From: Plantago elongata | Taxonomy: Eukaryota > Streptophyta > Magnoliopsida > Lamiales > Plantaginaceae | Reading direction: 5' to 3' | DNA: 64,000 nt | NCBI GenBank assembly: GCA_036897095.1 | Contig: JAYMSP010000171.1 | Span: 1 to 64,000, forward strand | Part shown: in pieces, positions 1-12,225 of the stretch | How the letters are laid out: each line of letters opens with the position of its first letter | Numbering within the stretch: position 1 is the stretch's first letter | Notes under the pieces: generated by a model | The model's input: only the letters and a program-made list of their open reading frames with translations | Databases searched by the model: none | Told to the model about the DNA's origin: nothing | Program-made: the position numbers and the translations under genes

Positions 1-417
1 TCGTTTCCTAACATTACTATTACATATTCCTCCAAAACACTAGTACATTGAAGCTACAATAAACCACGTATAAATTTAATAAAATAATACGTATAAATTT
101 AATAAAATAATACATGAGACTATGTGTTATTGGAGCAGAATTTTTAAGTTGATCAATCACAAGTGTTTATCCTTTCAAAGATCAACCATGACATAATTAT
201 ATAATCCTCTGGAGAACTTAAAGAACTTATTTAGAAATAACATTTCCATGTTAATTACTCATTAATTTTATTAGTACATAGATACTTCCTCAGCCCTTGG
301 ACAAATTTAATTTTCATCTTCATATTAATTATTGAAGTATGAAATAACATAACAACACCAGCAAACCAATATTGTCACCCTTGGAAGTTTTTAAAGAAGT
401 TGCCAATGAGATCAGTC
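1..417. other. Intergenic and 3' flank, no gene
   Basis: AT-rich sequence downstream of the minus-strand proline-rich protein gene. It probably includes that gene's 3' UTR in its right part. I see no coding region or recognisable repeat. Confidence 0.5.
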
Positions 418-840
418 TCAAGCACACTGAAAGCCAGGTGGAACATTCTTGGAGCAAACATTGAGGAGCAAAGTGAGAGACAGGGGAATGTTAAGGTTGA
501 TCCCCAAAACATTAGCTTTGATGGCTGTACAAAGGCAAACAGCCGCCTCAAGGTCAGCTAATCCCTGGATGAGGCTGCAGCATGGAGTTTTTGGAGGCTC
601 ACCTATCACTAGACTGAGTAATGAACCCAGCAGATTGGCACATACACCTAGCTTTAGGGCATCTCTAGGGCACGTTGGCTGTATGTAGGGAGTTGGCGGA
701 GGAGGACAAGCCGCGGGCTTAGGTTTTGGTGGTGGTTTTGGTTTCGGAGTAGGACATTCACCACATGCACTGGTGAGAGTGAAGAATACAAGGTTTAGGG
801 CAAGAAATAAGGCCATTGAGGCAGTGTTTTTAGTAGCCAT
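418..840 (-). CDS. Hybrid proline-rich protein (8-cysteine-motif, DC2.15/pEARLI1-like)
   Basis: A single-exon 140-residue secreted cell-wall protein of the hybrid proline-rich (HyPRP) family. An N-terminal signal peptide (about residues 1-26, rich in L, F and A) is followed by a short Pro/Lys-rich stretch (about 30-56, [11 protein letters not shown]). The eight-cysteine domain of the lipid-transfer/protease-inhibitor superfamily then fills the C-terminus. Its cysteines are C57, C67, C87-C88, C102, C104, C129 and C139, the canonical C-C-CC-CxC-C-C order. Family members are extracellular, and some act in lipid signalling, cold or defence priming, or wall structure; which applies here cannot be read. 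I chose the ATG at 840 because the in-frame ATG at 858 would put six non-hydrophobic residues before the signal peptide. Three extra cysteines (26, 29, 45) flank the proline tract. A close paralogue lies at 20069-20437 on the same strand. Confidence 0.93.
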   Translation of the reverse strand: MATKNTASMALFLALNLVFFTLTSACGECPTPKPKPPPKPKPAACPPPPTPYIQPTCPRDALKLGVCANLLGSLLSLVIGEPPKTPCCSLIQGLADLEAAVCLCTAIKANVLGINLNIPLSLTLLLNVCSKNVPPGFQCA

Positions 841-900
841 ATTTATTTTCCAGTGCAATGTTTGTTAGAAATGTGAGGGGAGTTGTGGGTATGAAGAGTG

Positions 901-910
901 GGTTTTATAG
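901..910 (-). promoter_or_regulatory. TATA box of the first HyPRP gene
   Basis: On the minus strand the sequence reads CTATAAAACC, about 65 bases upstream of the ATG at 840. That is a normal spacing for a plant core promoter with a short 5' leader. Confidence 0.6.
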
Positions 911-1802
911 GGGATTGGAGTTGAGATCATGTAATTCTTAGGGTTTAGGAAAAATATGCACTTAGTTCATTAAACAAGTGAGACTTACGAGTTCAAACTT
1001 ATAATAATGTGTACATTTTATTCATTTTCATTAAGTGTCTAATACTTTACGCACTTGTGGTCGGTTCCAATCTATTTGGAGAGACCTTCCGAAGTGCAAA
1101 TAAATAAGAATCAAAGAGTTTGTTGTAACCAAGATTCAAGTTCAAGTTTATACGTGAAGTATATGCTCTAAATTCATAACAATCCGACTATTAATCGATC
1201 GAAATCAACTCGTTGAGCCGGCATGGTATGTTACTTATGTGTATATAGCTCTCCAGCCAGGTAAAATGTTTGCAAAACTGTATCAACATATGCATTTTCT
1301 TGTAACTTTATCTTCATTCGTGTGTGCACCTGGATACTTCTTAATCATCCATGCATCTTAAGATTTTCTAAAGTTAACTCTGAAAATTTTATGTATAGAT
1401 TATTCAAGATAAAGTGTAGGTTATTAGTATGAGTAACTTTATAGACATTATACCTCTATGAACTTTTGGAGCCTAACGAAGTTTTTGTATATGTATTAAT
1501 ACATGTGTATATGTATAAATACACATATTAGTTGAAGTATTAGTATAAGTGATTAGATTTTTCATCCCCTACAAATTTGTACTTTTAGATGAGATATAAT
1601 TCTATCATTGTATCAAAGCATCTAATTCCCGTTTAATTTGGGGTCGATTCTTCATGGAGACAATCTCGGTCCCATATTAAATTTTCAATCGAACGAATGG
1701 ATTTTCGAAAGACGTTGAAATTAGTCACGAGTGTGGGAAGTTCGATCTAGTTTGAAATCGGCTATGAATGCGGAAGAATATTGATTGTAGCTTGAGGCAA
1801 AT
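911..1802. other. Promoter-side intergenic, no gene
   Basis: AT-rich sequence upstream of the first HyPRP gene, reaching the target duplication of the solo LTR at 1803. No convincing open frame or repeat family was seen. Confidence 0.45.
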
Positions 1803-2455
1803 TGTAGCGCCCCGATTTTTTAAAATACGAACTAAGAAAAATACAGGTCGCTCTAGTTCTTGAACTTTAAAATTCGACGAACTTAGACTTGTAAAATTAA
1901 AAATGTAGTTCGACGCGTTGTGCGTCCTTATACTTGACATGAAAGTTCTTCGAATAAGTTCGTGAACTAGTAAAAATATGCAGCGGAATTATAAATCATA
2001 AATCATGAAACATTACAAGGACTTTGAAATCATGAGAACAAAAGTGCTAACAATTTTCCTGATATTGATAACTGCTCCAGCAACACCCGCCACTCCGATC
2101 AGCTCGGCTTCAATACCTAAAATTGATATTTTAGAAAGGGGTCAGTCGTGACCACTGACTAAGCAAGTATCCATGCACATGTCATGATTAAAGTTCTATC
2201 TTCTTGTCTTTTAAATCTTTTAATCTTACTTAATGCAATGCAACCTAAGACTTGACTCTAAATCCTTGCACTTGTTCTCTTAAAATCTCTTTAACTTGAA
2301 CTTGAAACTTTTTCTTAAAAATGTCTTTTAAACCCATGACATGATCGCGAGCTCACTTGGCACCGTAAGGTTCTACCCTAGCCAATGGTGGCCTCTTAAA
2401 ACTCTTAAAACACGGCTAGAAGCACTAATTACACTCTAGCCGATACTTTTGAAAT

Positions 2456-3230
2456 CAGTGGCGGAGCCAGAATTTTTGTTCAGATAAGGCACTCAAATAG
2501 GAAAAATAATCACCGCACATGTAAAATTTTGTATGAATCAAAATAAATGGAGTAAATATCTTGTAAATTATCATGTGTAACAAAAGTGAAAGAACGGACG
2601 AACATTATACTATGATTACTAAGACATTAGGGCTACTAAGACATCAATATATTACTTTTACATAAAAGTAGACCAAATAATTTTAGTTAACAATATTTAT
2701 GCATGATACTAACATTTAATTTAGTTCATTATATTAAAACAACACTTTATGGTAGAAAATAAAATTTGCATTGACAAACCACTAGTGATTTTGTTTAAAT
2801 AATAATTTTACTTAAAATATTAGTATATACCATATTAAAAAGAATAAATAAAATGAGAGGTGCAAAAGTTACTAGTGACTTTGTTTAAATAATAATTTTA
2901 CTTAAAAATATTAGTATGTACCATGTAAAAAAGAATAAATAAAATGAGATGTGCAAAAGTTAGATGATTAAGCAAAATAAAGAAAAGAGAGTTGCAAAAT
3001 TGAATTAGTTGGGGCTCGATACAATGTCCATTTAGAAGGCTATATCTTAAACTTGATGCAACATCCAATAGGACACTACATGAGATGTATAGAAAAGTGG
3101 CTGACACTTTATCTACTTGTCAATTAAAATGAAAAAAATCAAAAATAAAAAAATCGAAAAAGACGAACTTCGTAGTCGAAATCCAGGTGAGGCACTTGCC
3201 TCATCTGGCCCCTATGTAGATCCGCCGCTG
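2456..3230. mobile_element. Non-autonomous hAT-type element nested in the solo LTR
   Basis: The termini are CAGTGGCGGAGCC at the left and the inverse of CAGCGGCGGATC at the right. They are flanked by near-identical 8-bp repeats, TTTGAAAT (2448-2455) and CTTGAAAT (3231-3238), as expected for hAT. It is 775 bp long, AT-rich, and has no transposase frame. A second family member lies at 36746-37637 in the opposite orientation and shares both subterminal regions. The insertion interrupts the 1803-4299 element and is therefore younger than it. Confidence 0.68.
2781..2960. repeat. Two tandem ~90-bp units inside the hAT element
   Basis: The block starting ACTAGTGATTTTG at 2781 recurs at 2871 with few differences and a period of 90 bp. 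The other family copy at 36746 does not obviously carry this duplication. Confidence 0.7.
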
Positions 3231-4299
3231 CTTGAAATTCCACAACTACTTAGGGCGGTGCCTTACTAGCCCTTACTTAACTTTAAACTTTAAAACTTGC
3301 AATACTTTAAACTCTTAATATCTTCCTAAAGTGAATGTATGCTCTATAAACTCTAACCGATGAATGTATAGAGTAATGTGTGTGATAAACATAAAATAGT
3401 TGTAGGAGCATCTCCAATATGAGAATAACATGAATATAACATTTGCATCACACTGTAATATGCCATTAGTTTGCCCTGTACAACTACATCAACAAGGTCA
3501 AGTCAGAATCATTCATAATGCCATAATATAATCATGTGGTCACAATGTCAAATTGCATAGACATTTAGCTATATTTGATCATCCAATATAAAATACATTA
3601 CATAATGAGGCAGAACTTAAAATTCAAAACATGACATTGGACTGAAGCTATAATCTCATATCAACGAATCACATATATTTGCAATTTGCAAATCTAAAGG
3701 AACTTACATATACATATAACAACCATCCAATATCCTAAAAATTGAGCATATCATATCATAGCATGGATAACAACAACTTAAGGTTATCATCATACATACA
3801 TATAAACATTTGTGATGTAAGTTCTAGGGGAACTTGCCTGAAAGAAAAACAAATACAATATCAAGGATCGATGATGGAATTAGAAAACAATCCTCTGTTC
3901 GATGTAAAATACAGAATGACTGGGACTTCAAATCGGAGATTCCTCCGGTGAAAAGTGTAGAATGGGATGCTAGGAACCCTCTCTCCAAGATTCAGCTAGA
4001 TCTTACGGTTAACGAACCGGGAATCGAGTTTTGAACAAGACTGCGTCTGGCAAAATTTTTACGCGCGTAAAAAGAGAGTTTTTGGCTAAAATGTTATCTC
4101 TCAAAATCTCTAGGGTTCTTGGGAAATATTAGGGTTTGAATGAACTTCCAAAGAGACTGGGCCTAGACTTTAATAAATAATAGGTTGGACAATGTTACAA
4201 GTCATAAAATTTGATCTAAAAATACTTATGAACTCCACTTTCACGAACGATTCGTTTTAAAACGTGCAAGTTCGAAAAATGAATTTCCGTCATTCTACA

Positions 4300-7200
4300 C
4301 AAATACTCTAATTAACATATACATATCTTTCATAAATGATACCGGCCGGGTGTATCATCTTTTTGAGAATGTGAAACATACTTATCAGTTGTGAAACAAA
4401 AATTCGGAATCATGACTACTTCTATTATTTTCCACATGCTGAGTAAATTGAACTTAAAATTCTTATATGGCCCAGCCAACTCGGCTATATGACCTATGTA
4501 AGATTAGTTTCAATTTGTCTCAGTTCTATTCGTCTGTACAATACATGATTAAACTACCCTTTAATTTGCAATATTCTTTAAAAAAAACTAAGCTCAACTG
4601 AACTCAATTAAAATGGAATAAATTTAGACGGAAGTTAATGAATTTTGAGAGACTTAATAATAATAAAAACAATTTCTCTTGAGACCGCTTGGTTTAAAAT
4701 GATATTTTGTTAATTGTAAATTTATAGTATTTAGGCTCGATTTTAAAATAGTAAATACAATTGAAATTGTATTTGAAAATAAATACCATATTTAATAGTA
4801 TTTTGTAGATATGGTATTTAATATCACTTTTTTTTTTTTGACATCTGGATGTTTGTACAATAGTTCCCCTCGACTTTTTATAAAAATTAATTGTGCCAAT
4901 TTAATCAAACATTTCTATGGCATGAGAGAAAAAATGCATTAAACTTTGTAAAGTTGAGAATATTTTGCCCTTTAAAAAAATATACTTCTACATACATAGA
5001 TCGGTACGAGATATTAATGAGACGGTTATGTACAATCGTTAATCAAGTAAGTATATTTAAATTTCATGGTTATGATTAATCATAACATTGGAATAATTGT
5101 TATATAAACTGGCCGTTTCGTTTTACCGAACTTTTAATTTGTTGTTAATGGTTTAGAAATATGAATTTTTATTAAATTTATATTATACTTACAATACTTA
5201 ATAAATTTAAATTACTTTTCTTATATATATATATATATATTTTAAGATTATTAAAATTATTTTTACAAAATTTTCAAATTTAAACCCTTTTGAGTTTTTT
5301 TATTTTTTATTTTTTTCAGAAAATATTATTTATTTTATGTTTAATATTTTGTAAATTTTAATTATTTTTATATATTTTTTCGAAGTATTAAAAATATTTT
5401 TACAATTTTTTACCCCTAAACAATAGTTTATAAAATATAACTTTTTGTTGAAAAGCTATCATGATATTACATCAAATTTTAAAAAAATAGAAACGACGTT
5501 ATAAGTTCGATATAATGTGAAAATCATATTGAGTTATCAAAAGATAGTGTTTTAGAAAAAATATTATTTTTCAATAACCCACTCTAAATGGGTTATTCTA
5601 ATTACAAGGTATTTCGAAGAACAAATTTTGCAGTCTACAAATTCTGGTGTTTGTAAGTTTGAGTTTTTGACGGGCTATAATATTTCATATTTTTATAATG
5701 AAATAAAGTATTTTAAATGATGTTTTCGGAATATCACCCGAAAACAGTCTAAATCAAACGGCATCTTACTGATTTTATGATGGTGAAATCATTTATTTTA
5801 AAAACTGAAGAAATTATATGACAGAAAAAAGTTTGGGTACGTAAACCGCGTAATGTCGGGACTCAGGAAGGGACACGAGCTTCTGAAGTGAATAGATTGA
5901 ATCGGTTTGAGTAAGCCTGCTAGAAGAAGGTATATAGTTATCTGAATTTGGACAACGATTATATAATGTCTGTTTCCCGAATAGAAACTTTAGCTGGCCT
6001 GCGTCAATCAATGGGCATAGGCAGGCAAACTCTTGGATGTATATGAAATTATGAATTAATCTAGGCTTGCAAATTGCCATGTTCCTGTCTGATTTTCCTA
6101 AATCTGTCACTTTTTTGTAGCATTATCTTCTCGATCTATGTTATTCGATAAGGAAACCATATGTTTGTCATACATAAACACTAAACAGCGGTACTGGCCC
6201 GTGGGCGCCTACTAACTAGGATCCGAGTTATCATTTTCCTCTTCATCTGGACTTTAAATAATACTAGATTTATAGAATCACTAACCACTAGGTTTTGATC
6301 TAATGATCTTGTAATTTCATAGTTGCATTGGTGATTATAAGGCAGAGTGATTATGTTTTAGGTTAATGGAACCCTTATATTGTTTGTACTTATGTGAGCT
6401 AGTTAGTGTACGCAGATTATATTAGGGTTTTGTGAGCCTCACAGTCAACTTTGCCGAGAATTGAATAAATTTGGCATTTTACATATACCTAATACCATGT
6501 ACTCCTTTCATGATCTAGCCATAAGTTGTTTTCTGTCACCAACAAGTTTGAGTTTCGGTTTCACTCTATTTATTCCAATTTTATTTTATTATTATTATTT
6601 TTTCTAATTTGAACAAAGGGCAAGATTTGATCAATTATTAATGAATGACCGATTCTTGGGGTTCAATGGTTTTGGCCGTGATGATTTCAACTGGAACCGC
6701 AAAAGTTGAAAATATAGTACATAGATGTTGGTGTAGATGTATGAAAGAGTTTATTTTTCTTCTATCGACTAATAACATGATTTTACCTGACATATATAGA
6801 ATATAATGTTACCCTATTTGATTATCAGTGAATTTATTTACAACTCAATCAAAGGGATTGCCACTATTCAACCACTAATCGAGAATAATAATGACTCTAG
6901 CACAGATGTCACTGTCTTTCCTTTATGTTGTTGGGAACCCGCAAATGTTACCATTCAGATGTAAATTAGATAGTCTACAAACCACGCAACTTATGTTAAA
7001 CTGCAATGACTTGAGATCAAATTCAAAAGATATAAATCACATAAATTCAATCTTCATAGGATTTTTAAATATGTAATCAATAGGATATTACACCTCCTTT
7101 CAGACCGGACCCAAAAGAATCTGATTTTGTAATAAATGGGAAACTCTCCTATCATGTACCTATGTCTCTTACAATACTCATTTATCCACTACTCGATGTG

Positions 7201-7832
7201 AGGCCGGAGTATAATAGATAATCTACAACTACTAGTTGGTTCCTTGTGTAAACTTCTATGGATTAAACTTTAGAGTAAGAACTTTAATTTGTTCATAATT
7301 GATTACTTAATCTATGGATTCTTTTGATTTGAGGGATAATGGTTTTCCTCCAGTTAATGGACTGAAGTTTTGATTCCAATGAATATGCTGAATTTTTTAG
7401 CTTAGAATGATGAAAGAAAAAGTATATTCTGTCTAGAAATGCTAATAGGAAAAAGTAAACAGGAAATTGGTGGAAGCAGATTTACATGTAACGGATTACC
7501 AGGCATAGCAAATGTGGACCAAGATGAAAAATTGACAAACACTTGGTGACAATTTAAGGTGTACTATATAACGTTATTGTGGAATCCAAGTCATGTTAAC
7601 TATGTCAATATTGTTTTGATTAACTAAAATAGATGACGTGCACTATATCATTATATGTCACGGGAATTCTTTTCTAATCTGTTACATATGCATCCCGAAC
7701 AAATAAATCTAGCTTTACCATTTATGTACTAGCATACATTTCGGTTGGTTTACTACCCTCCTTTTCACTTTAACATGTTCCAACTGTACTCGTATATTGT
7801 TGAATGACGGAATCAAATAATCAATCCCATTA
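4300..7832. other. Long AT-rich intergenic region, no gene
   Basis: There are only short chance open frames, none with a recognisable domain. It contains an (AT)n run near 5225-5240 and a very AT-rich block at about 5160-5450. Weakly matching inverted ends near 4680 and 5765 could be an old MITE but do not carry convincing target duplications. Confidence 0.45.
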
Positions 7833-8399
7833 TTTTTTTAAGGAGGTAAAGTAAATATATTATAACACCACGATTAGAACACCAGAAGTATTCAAAACCT
7901 AGCAACGTAGGCACTGTACACAAGAATAATTACATCCCAAAATACGAAAACTAAAAAGTCTGCACAAATAAGAAAACAACTGAAGAAAAGACTAAGAACA
8001 ACCCCAAGATCCGCCGTAACATGCGACCCCTGCTCGTGACACCAACTCCACCTACCAGCAGCACACCCCACACCAACTCCCACCCCTATTCCACCCAACA
8101 AATCGAAAGTACGGTAATGTCATCCCCTCGTCTAGCATGTCTCATCCTCGAAAGGATCGAGCCAAGAGTATGGGGATGAACAAGACCCCAAAATAGTTAA
8201 ATACTCTCTTAGATAGATAGAAAGAATCAGAGAGTGATTCACCATTCAGGCAACCGACTCGCCACACGAAATAGGAAATAGTAGCAGCACTAAGTGCCCT
8301 ATTGACAAGTGAAACGTCCCCATAAATTAAGGAGCAGCCTACTCCCTCTCATTAACTAACGAAAGATTCAAAACCCCACGAGGGAACACCTCCCAGTCT

Positions 8400-11300
8400 A
8401 AAAGATTGTAAGAACTTGCCACTCTTCCTTAGCTTTGAAATCAGCACCACACGGAGCAGCGCACTCGAGTAGCCAACTCTGCCGAGGAGATCAAAACACC
8501 CTGGAACATCATATCATTGCGTGCACGCCAAATTTGCCAAACCACGCAGTGCCATATCGCCTGCCATCTAGCCCGGCATCGTGGCGAGACAAGCTGAGAG
8601 AACTCAACAATCGAACTACGAGCATCAGAGCCCCGTAATAGACTCGATCCCCACCACAAATTCATTGAATTCCACACTTCGACAACATATTTGCGCTCAA
8701 AGAAGATATTTGACATGGACTCCTTTATATCATCAACACAAAGCTTGCAATAAATATGTTGAGTCTCATTGATGATCTGTGTCTTCTTCAAATTTTCCAA
8801 GGATGGAAATTGACCAAGGACCAATTTCAATACGAAGATAATTACCTTTAAAGGAGCCAACTTGTTCCAAATCAGTCGAGAAACGTCCAGCAGTATGTCC
8901 TCCTATGCTACCAGCCGTTGCGCACTCAATATGTTGTACCCCATCCGCACCGAATATCAATTGTCTGGAGCCGCATGCCAAAGCCAAGAATATGTAGACT
9001 CGGAGAACCTGCACGAATTGACTGCGAGATCAGAGAGCATACTCACACTGCTCATCTCCCACTCAAGCACAGGAAATCTCCATCCCCACCTAGGCACCAC
9101 TAACTTGTCCACCACCGCCAGACGATTGAAAACCAAACACCCCGAACTAGACTCCAACCTATATAGACAATCTAACACCACTACAAACCCAAAGATCCTC
9201 CCATAATCTAATCGACCTCCCATCCCCTACCCTACGCCGAAAATGTTCCACCAACCAGCCCCTCTTCCCCACCCATTTGACCAAATCCATCCACCACGAC
9301 GACCAACCCGAACCCCACACTCTACCCCGATCAGCCTTCTCCACACAACTAAGAAAGTCACCATACTTAGACCTAAGCACCATCAACCACAAAGCCTCGC
9401 CACCACACAAAAACCTCCACACCCATTTACCTAGCAAAGACAAATTGAAATCCTCCATGTTTTTTCACACCTAGACCACCCTCCTCCTTAGACCTGCAAA
9501 TCACTTCACATTTAACCCAAGCCAATTTACGGGACCCACCCCATAAAAAATTGCGTTGCAAGCATTTAAACTGTTTCAAAACAAAAACATGGGCTTTGAG
9601 AAAGGAGAGGAAGTATATAGGTACTGAGGTTAACACTACATTTGTGAGTACGAGTCATCCACCAAGCGAAAGAAAGTTATTCGCCCATCTCTGCAATCTA
9701 CCACTCATGCAATCGATCACCTTGCGCCAGACCCTCTTATCACTATGCTTTTCCCCAACAGGAAGACCCAAAAAGTCAAATAGTATCGAACCAATCCCAC
9801 GGTTAAGAGATTGCTCACAAACCTCTAAACACTCCTTCTCAACACCTACGCCCATCAAACAACCCTTCTAAAAATTAATTTTCAGACCAGACATCCACTC
9901 AAAGCACCGCAACACACATTTAAGAACCTCGATATTCTCACCAGAAGCCTCACCAAAAAGAATAGAATCATCAGCATACTGAAGATGGGATACCTCTAAA
10001 CCCTTCGAACCCACTCGAAACAGTCTAAAATGCCCATTAGCACACACCTGTTGCATAATACGACTCAAGCATCGGTGACAATAAGAAAGAAGAACGGCGA
10101 AAGAGGATCGCCTTGTCTCAGGCCTTTCTCCAAACAAAACAAGCCAGAAGGACTGCCATTCACAAGAACTGATGCCTCCGCCGAAGACACACATTCCAGA
10201 ATCCAGGAACACCAAACCTCCCCAAACCCCAGAAATTCGCATCATATCAACCAAGAAATCCCACCGAACCGAATCATATGCTTTTGCAAAATCAATCTTG
10301 AATATGAAAAAAACTCTTCTTCTTCTTTGCCTCATCCACCATTTCATTAGCAATAACCACTCCATCCAGAATATATCTGCCACTAATAAAAGCGGACTAA
10401 TTACCAGATTTTACCACATCCAGTACTTGAGCAATCCTATTCGATAACACCTTAACCAAAACCTTATAAAGAAATTGGGCGATACTCCTCGATCGCTACA
10501 TGGGACGCCACCTTAGGAATTTAAGTAGTGAAGGAAGCATTAATACCGCGAACAAGTTTTGAATTGGAGTGAAAGTCCTCAAAAAAAGCCACAAAATCAG
10601 CCCGTAGTATGTCCCAAAATGTCCGAAAAAAGTGAAAACTAAACCCATCCGGACCCGGGCACCAATCTAGCCCACACTCCCACACAGCAGATCGAATTTT
10701 AGCTTCCGTGAATTGCTACTCCAATTTCGAGCATACTGCAGCCTCTAAACTGGCCCCAATCAGGCCGCGCCTCATAGTCTCCGATAGCCCACCTGCTCTC
10801 TGCTGTCCGGCAGAAAAAACCTGCACAAAATGGTCCCTTATTCCTGCTTTCACCTCTTCCAAACCATCTATCCGTCTACAACCAAAACGAACCCCCCGCA
10901 GGCCGAATGACCTTTTTGCTCCATGTACTTGTGAAAGAATGCGGAATTCGCATCCCCTTCCTTAAACCAGCAAAGCCGCGACTGTTTGAAACGAATCTGA
11001 TCCTTAAAGAGGAGTAGGTGCTCCAAATCGCACCACATAACCCTCCTTGCCGTACCAAACTCTTCCCCCACAGCCCCATTTTCCATAACCACATCAAGAG
11101 ATGCCATCTCATCCATCTTCTCTTTTATTTGGTGATCAATGTTACCAAATTTGCCCGATGCCACTCTTTAATCTTAATCTTAATATTTTTCAACTTCTCC
11201 ATAAGCACAAAGCCACTCCATCTGTCAACTCAAAACTATTCCATTCCGCCACCACCATCTCCTTAAAACCTTTCTCCGACAACCACCCTCGAAGAAATTT

Positions 11301-12024
11301 AAAAGGTTTCGATCCCCAATCCACAACATCCTCCTTTAAGAGAATAGCAACATGATCCGACGCTCACCTTTTGAGCCAAACTGCGCCACTCTTGGCCATC
11401 TCTATAGCCACTCGGTTGAAAGCAAAAACCAATCAATGCGACTACAACATTTACCATTGTCTCTACACCAAGTAAACTTATGTCTTTCCAACGGAAGAAC
11501 AATCAACCTAAGCCGAAAAATGAACACATTAAATTCCTCCAATTCAGGCTGACGAACACTCCTCCTTACCCCTCATCTCTCTGACGCACTTTGTATAGCA
11601 TTAAAGTCACCACTTATGCACCATCTCTCACTACCTTTCCCCTCCATGCGCTCCTCTATCGCTTTCCAAACAACACGCTTTCCAGCTAAGCTACACAGAC
11701 TATAGACATTCACAATATGCACCAGCTCCCCCATCCATAAACCCGACACTCCCAGCACACTAGTATCACCCTAGACCTCCTACCGAACAAACACAGAAGA
11801 GTCCCATATACACAATAAATCACCGGAAGCACCATTAGCCCCGCTGAAGACCCAATCACGTCCAGGATTTCCTCATAAAGTACGAGCTAATCTACGATCC
11901 ACTGACTCCAATTTCGACTCATGAATACATATAAAATCTAGCTTCTTCCTAGTCACCAAATCACGAATCGCACTCCTCTTAATTTTACCCCCAAACACTG
12001 AACATTATAGCTTACCATCCGCAT
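8400..12024 (-). pseudogene. LINE ORF2 relic: endonuclease, reverse transcriptase, zf-RVT
   Basis: ORF2 begins at the ATG at 12024 (MRMVSYNVQCLG), the usual start of plant L1 endonucleases. Next come a KLDFICIHESKLE segment with the catalytic Glu, and SGDFNAI near 11590, the Asp/Asn endonuclease motif. KDQIRFKQSRLCWFKEGDAN (about 10950-11000) is the linker seen before the reverse transcriptase. The polymerase shows IDFAKAYDSVRWDF (about 10290) and HLQYADDSILFG (about 9970), so the YADD active site survives. DFNLSLLGKWVWR (about 9440) and the CKLCVDDIKESMSNIFFE zinc-knuckle region (about 8740) are C-terminal LINE features. The first visible frameshift lies within the first 20 codons, at the G-run after QCLG; stops and frame changes follow throughout. 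Without repair it encodes only fragments. Confidence 0.85.
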
Positions 12025-12225
12025 TAATTCAACGAGGACAGCTCCACTACTCTCTGCACGGCCCTAACGCCCGCAGTTTGACGGTCCCTAACCTCCCAGC
12101 ACTGAAATTGCTCCACTACTACATTCTCCTCTTCCACACCAATCAGCCCCATACCACGACCTAAATCTACCAGATTCTGAGCTTCCTCCGAAACTGAGTA
12201 ACGCAGAATCGCTCGATTCCTAGCC

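Larger units (their letters stand above)
1803..4299 (-). mobile_element. Solo-LTR-like element, 2.5 kb, with 5-bp target duplication
   Basis: In minus orientation the element begins TGTAGAATGACGG at 4299 and ends AATCGGGGCGCTACA at 1803, so it has TG...CA ends. It is flanked by perfect 5-bp repeats CAAAT (1798-1802 and 4300-4304), the mark of LTR-element integration. No retroviral-type coding region lies inside, so it is best read as a solo LTR or a large non-coding LTR derivative. A hAT element is inserted at 2456-3230, so about 1.7 kb is its own sequence. Its sense 3' end resembles that of the element at 26642-29624 (both have CGGGGC close to TACA). Superfamily is not determined; a gypsy-type origin is a guess. 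It is a fossil without coding capacity. Confidence 0.7.

Noticed and set aside
4680-5767. Possible 1.1-kb MITE with weakly inverse ends
   Set aside because: End similarity is only about a dozen scattered bases and no target duplication was found.
5814-6110. A 98-codon minus-strand open frame
   Set aside because: No signal peptide, domain or family resemblance; taken as chance.
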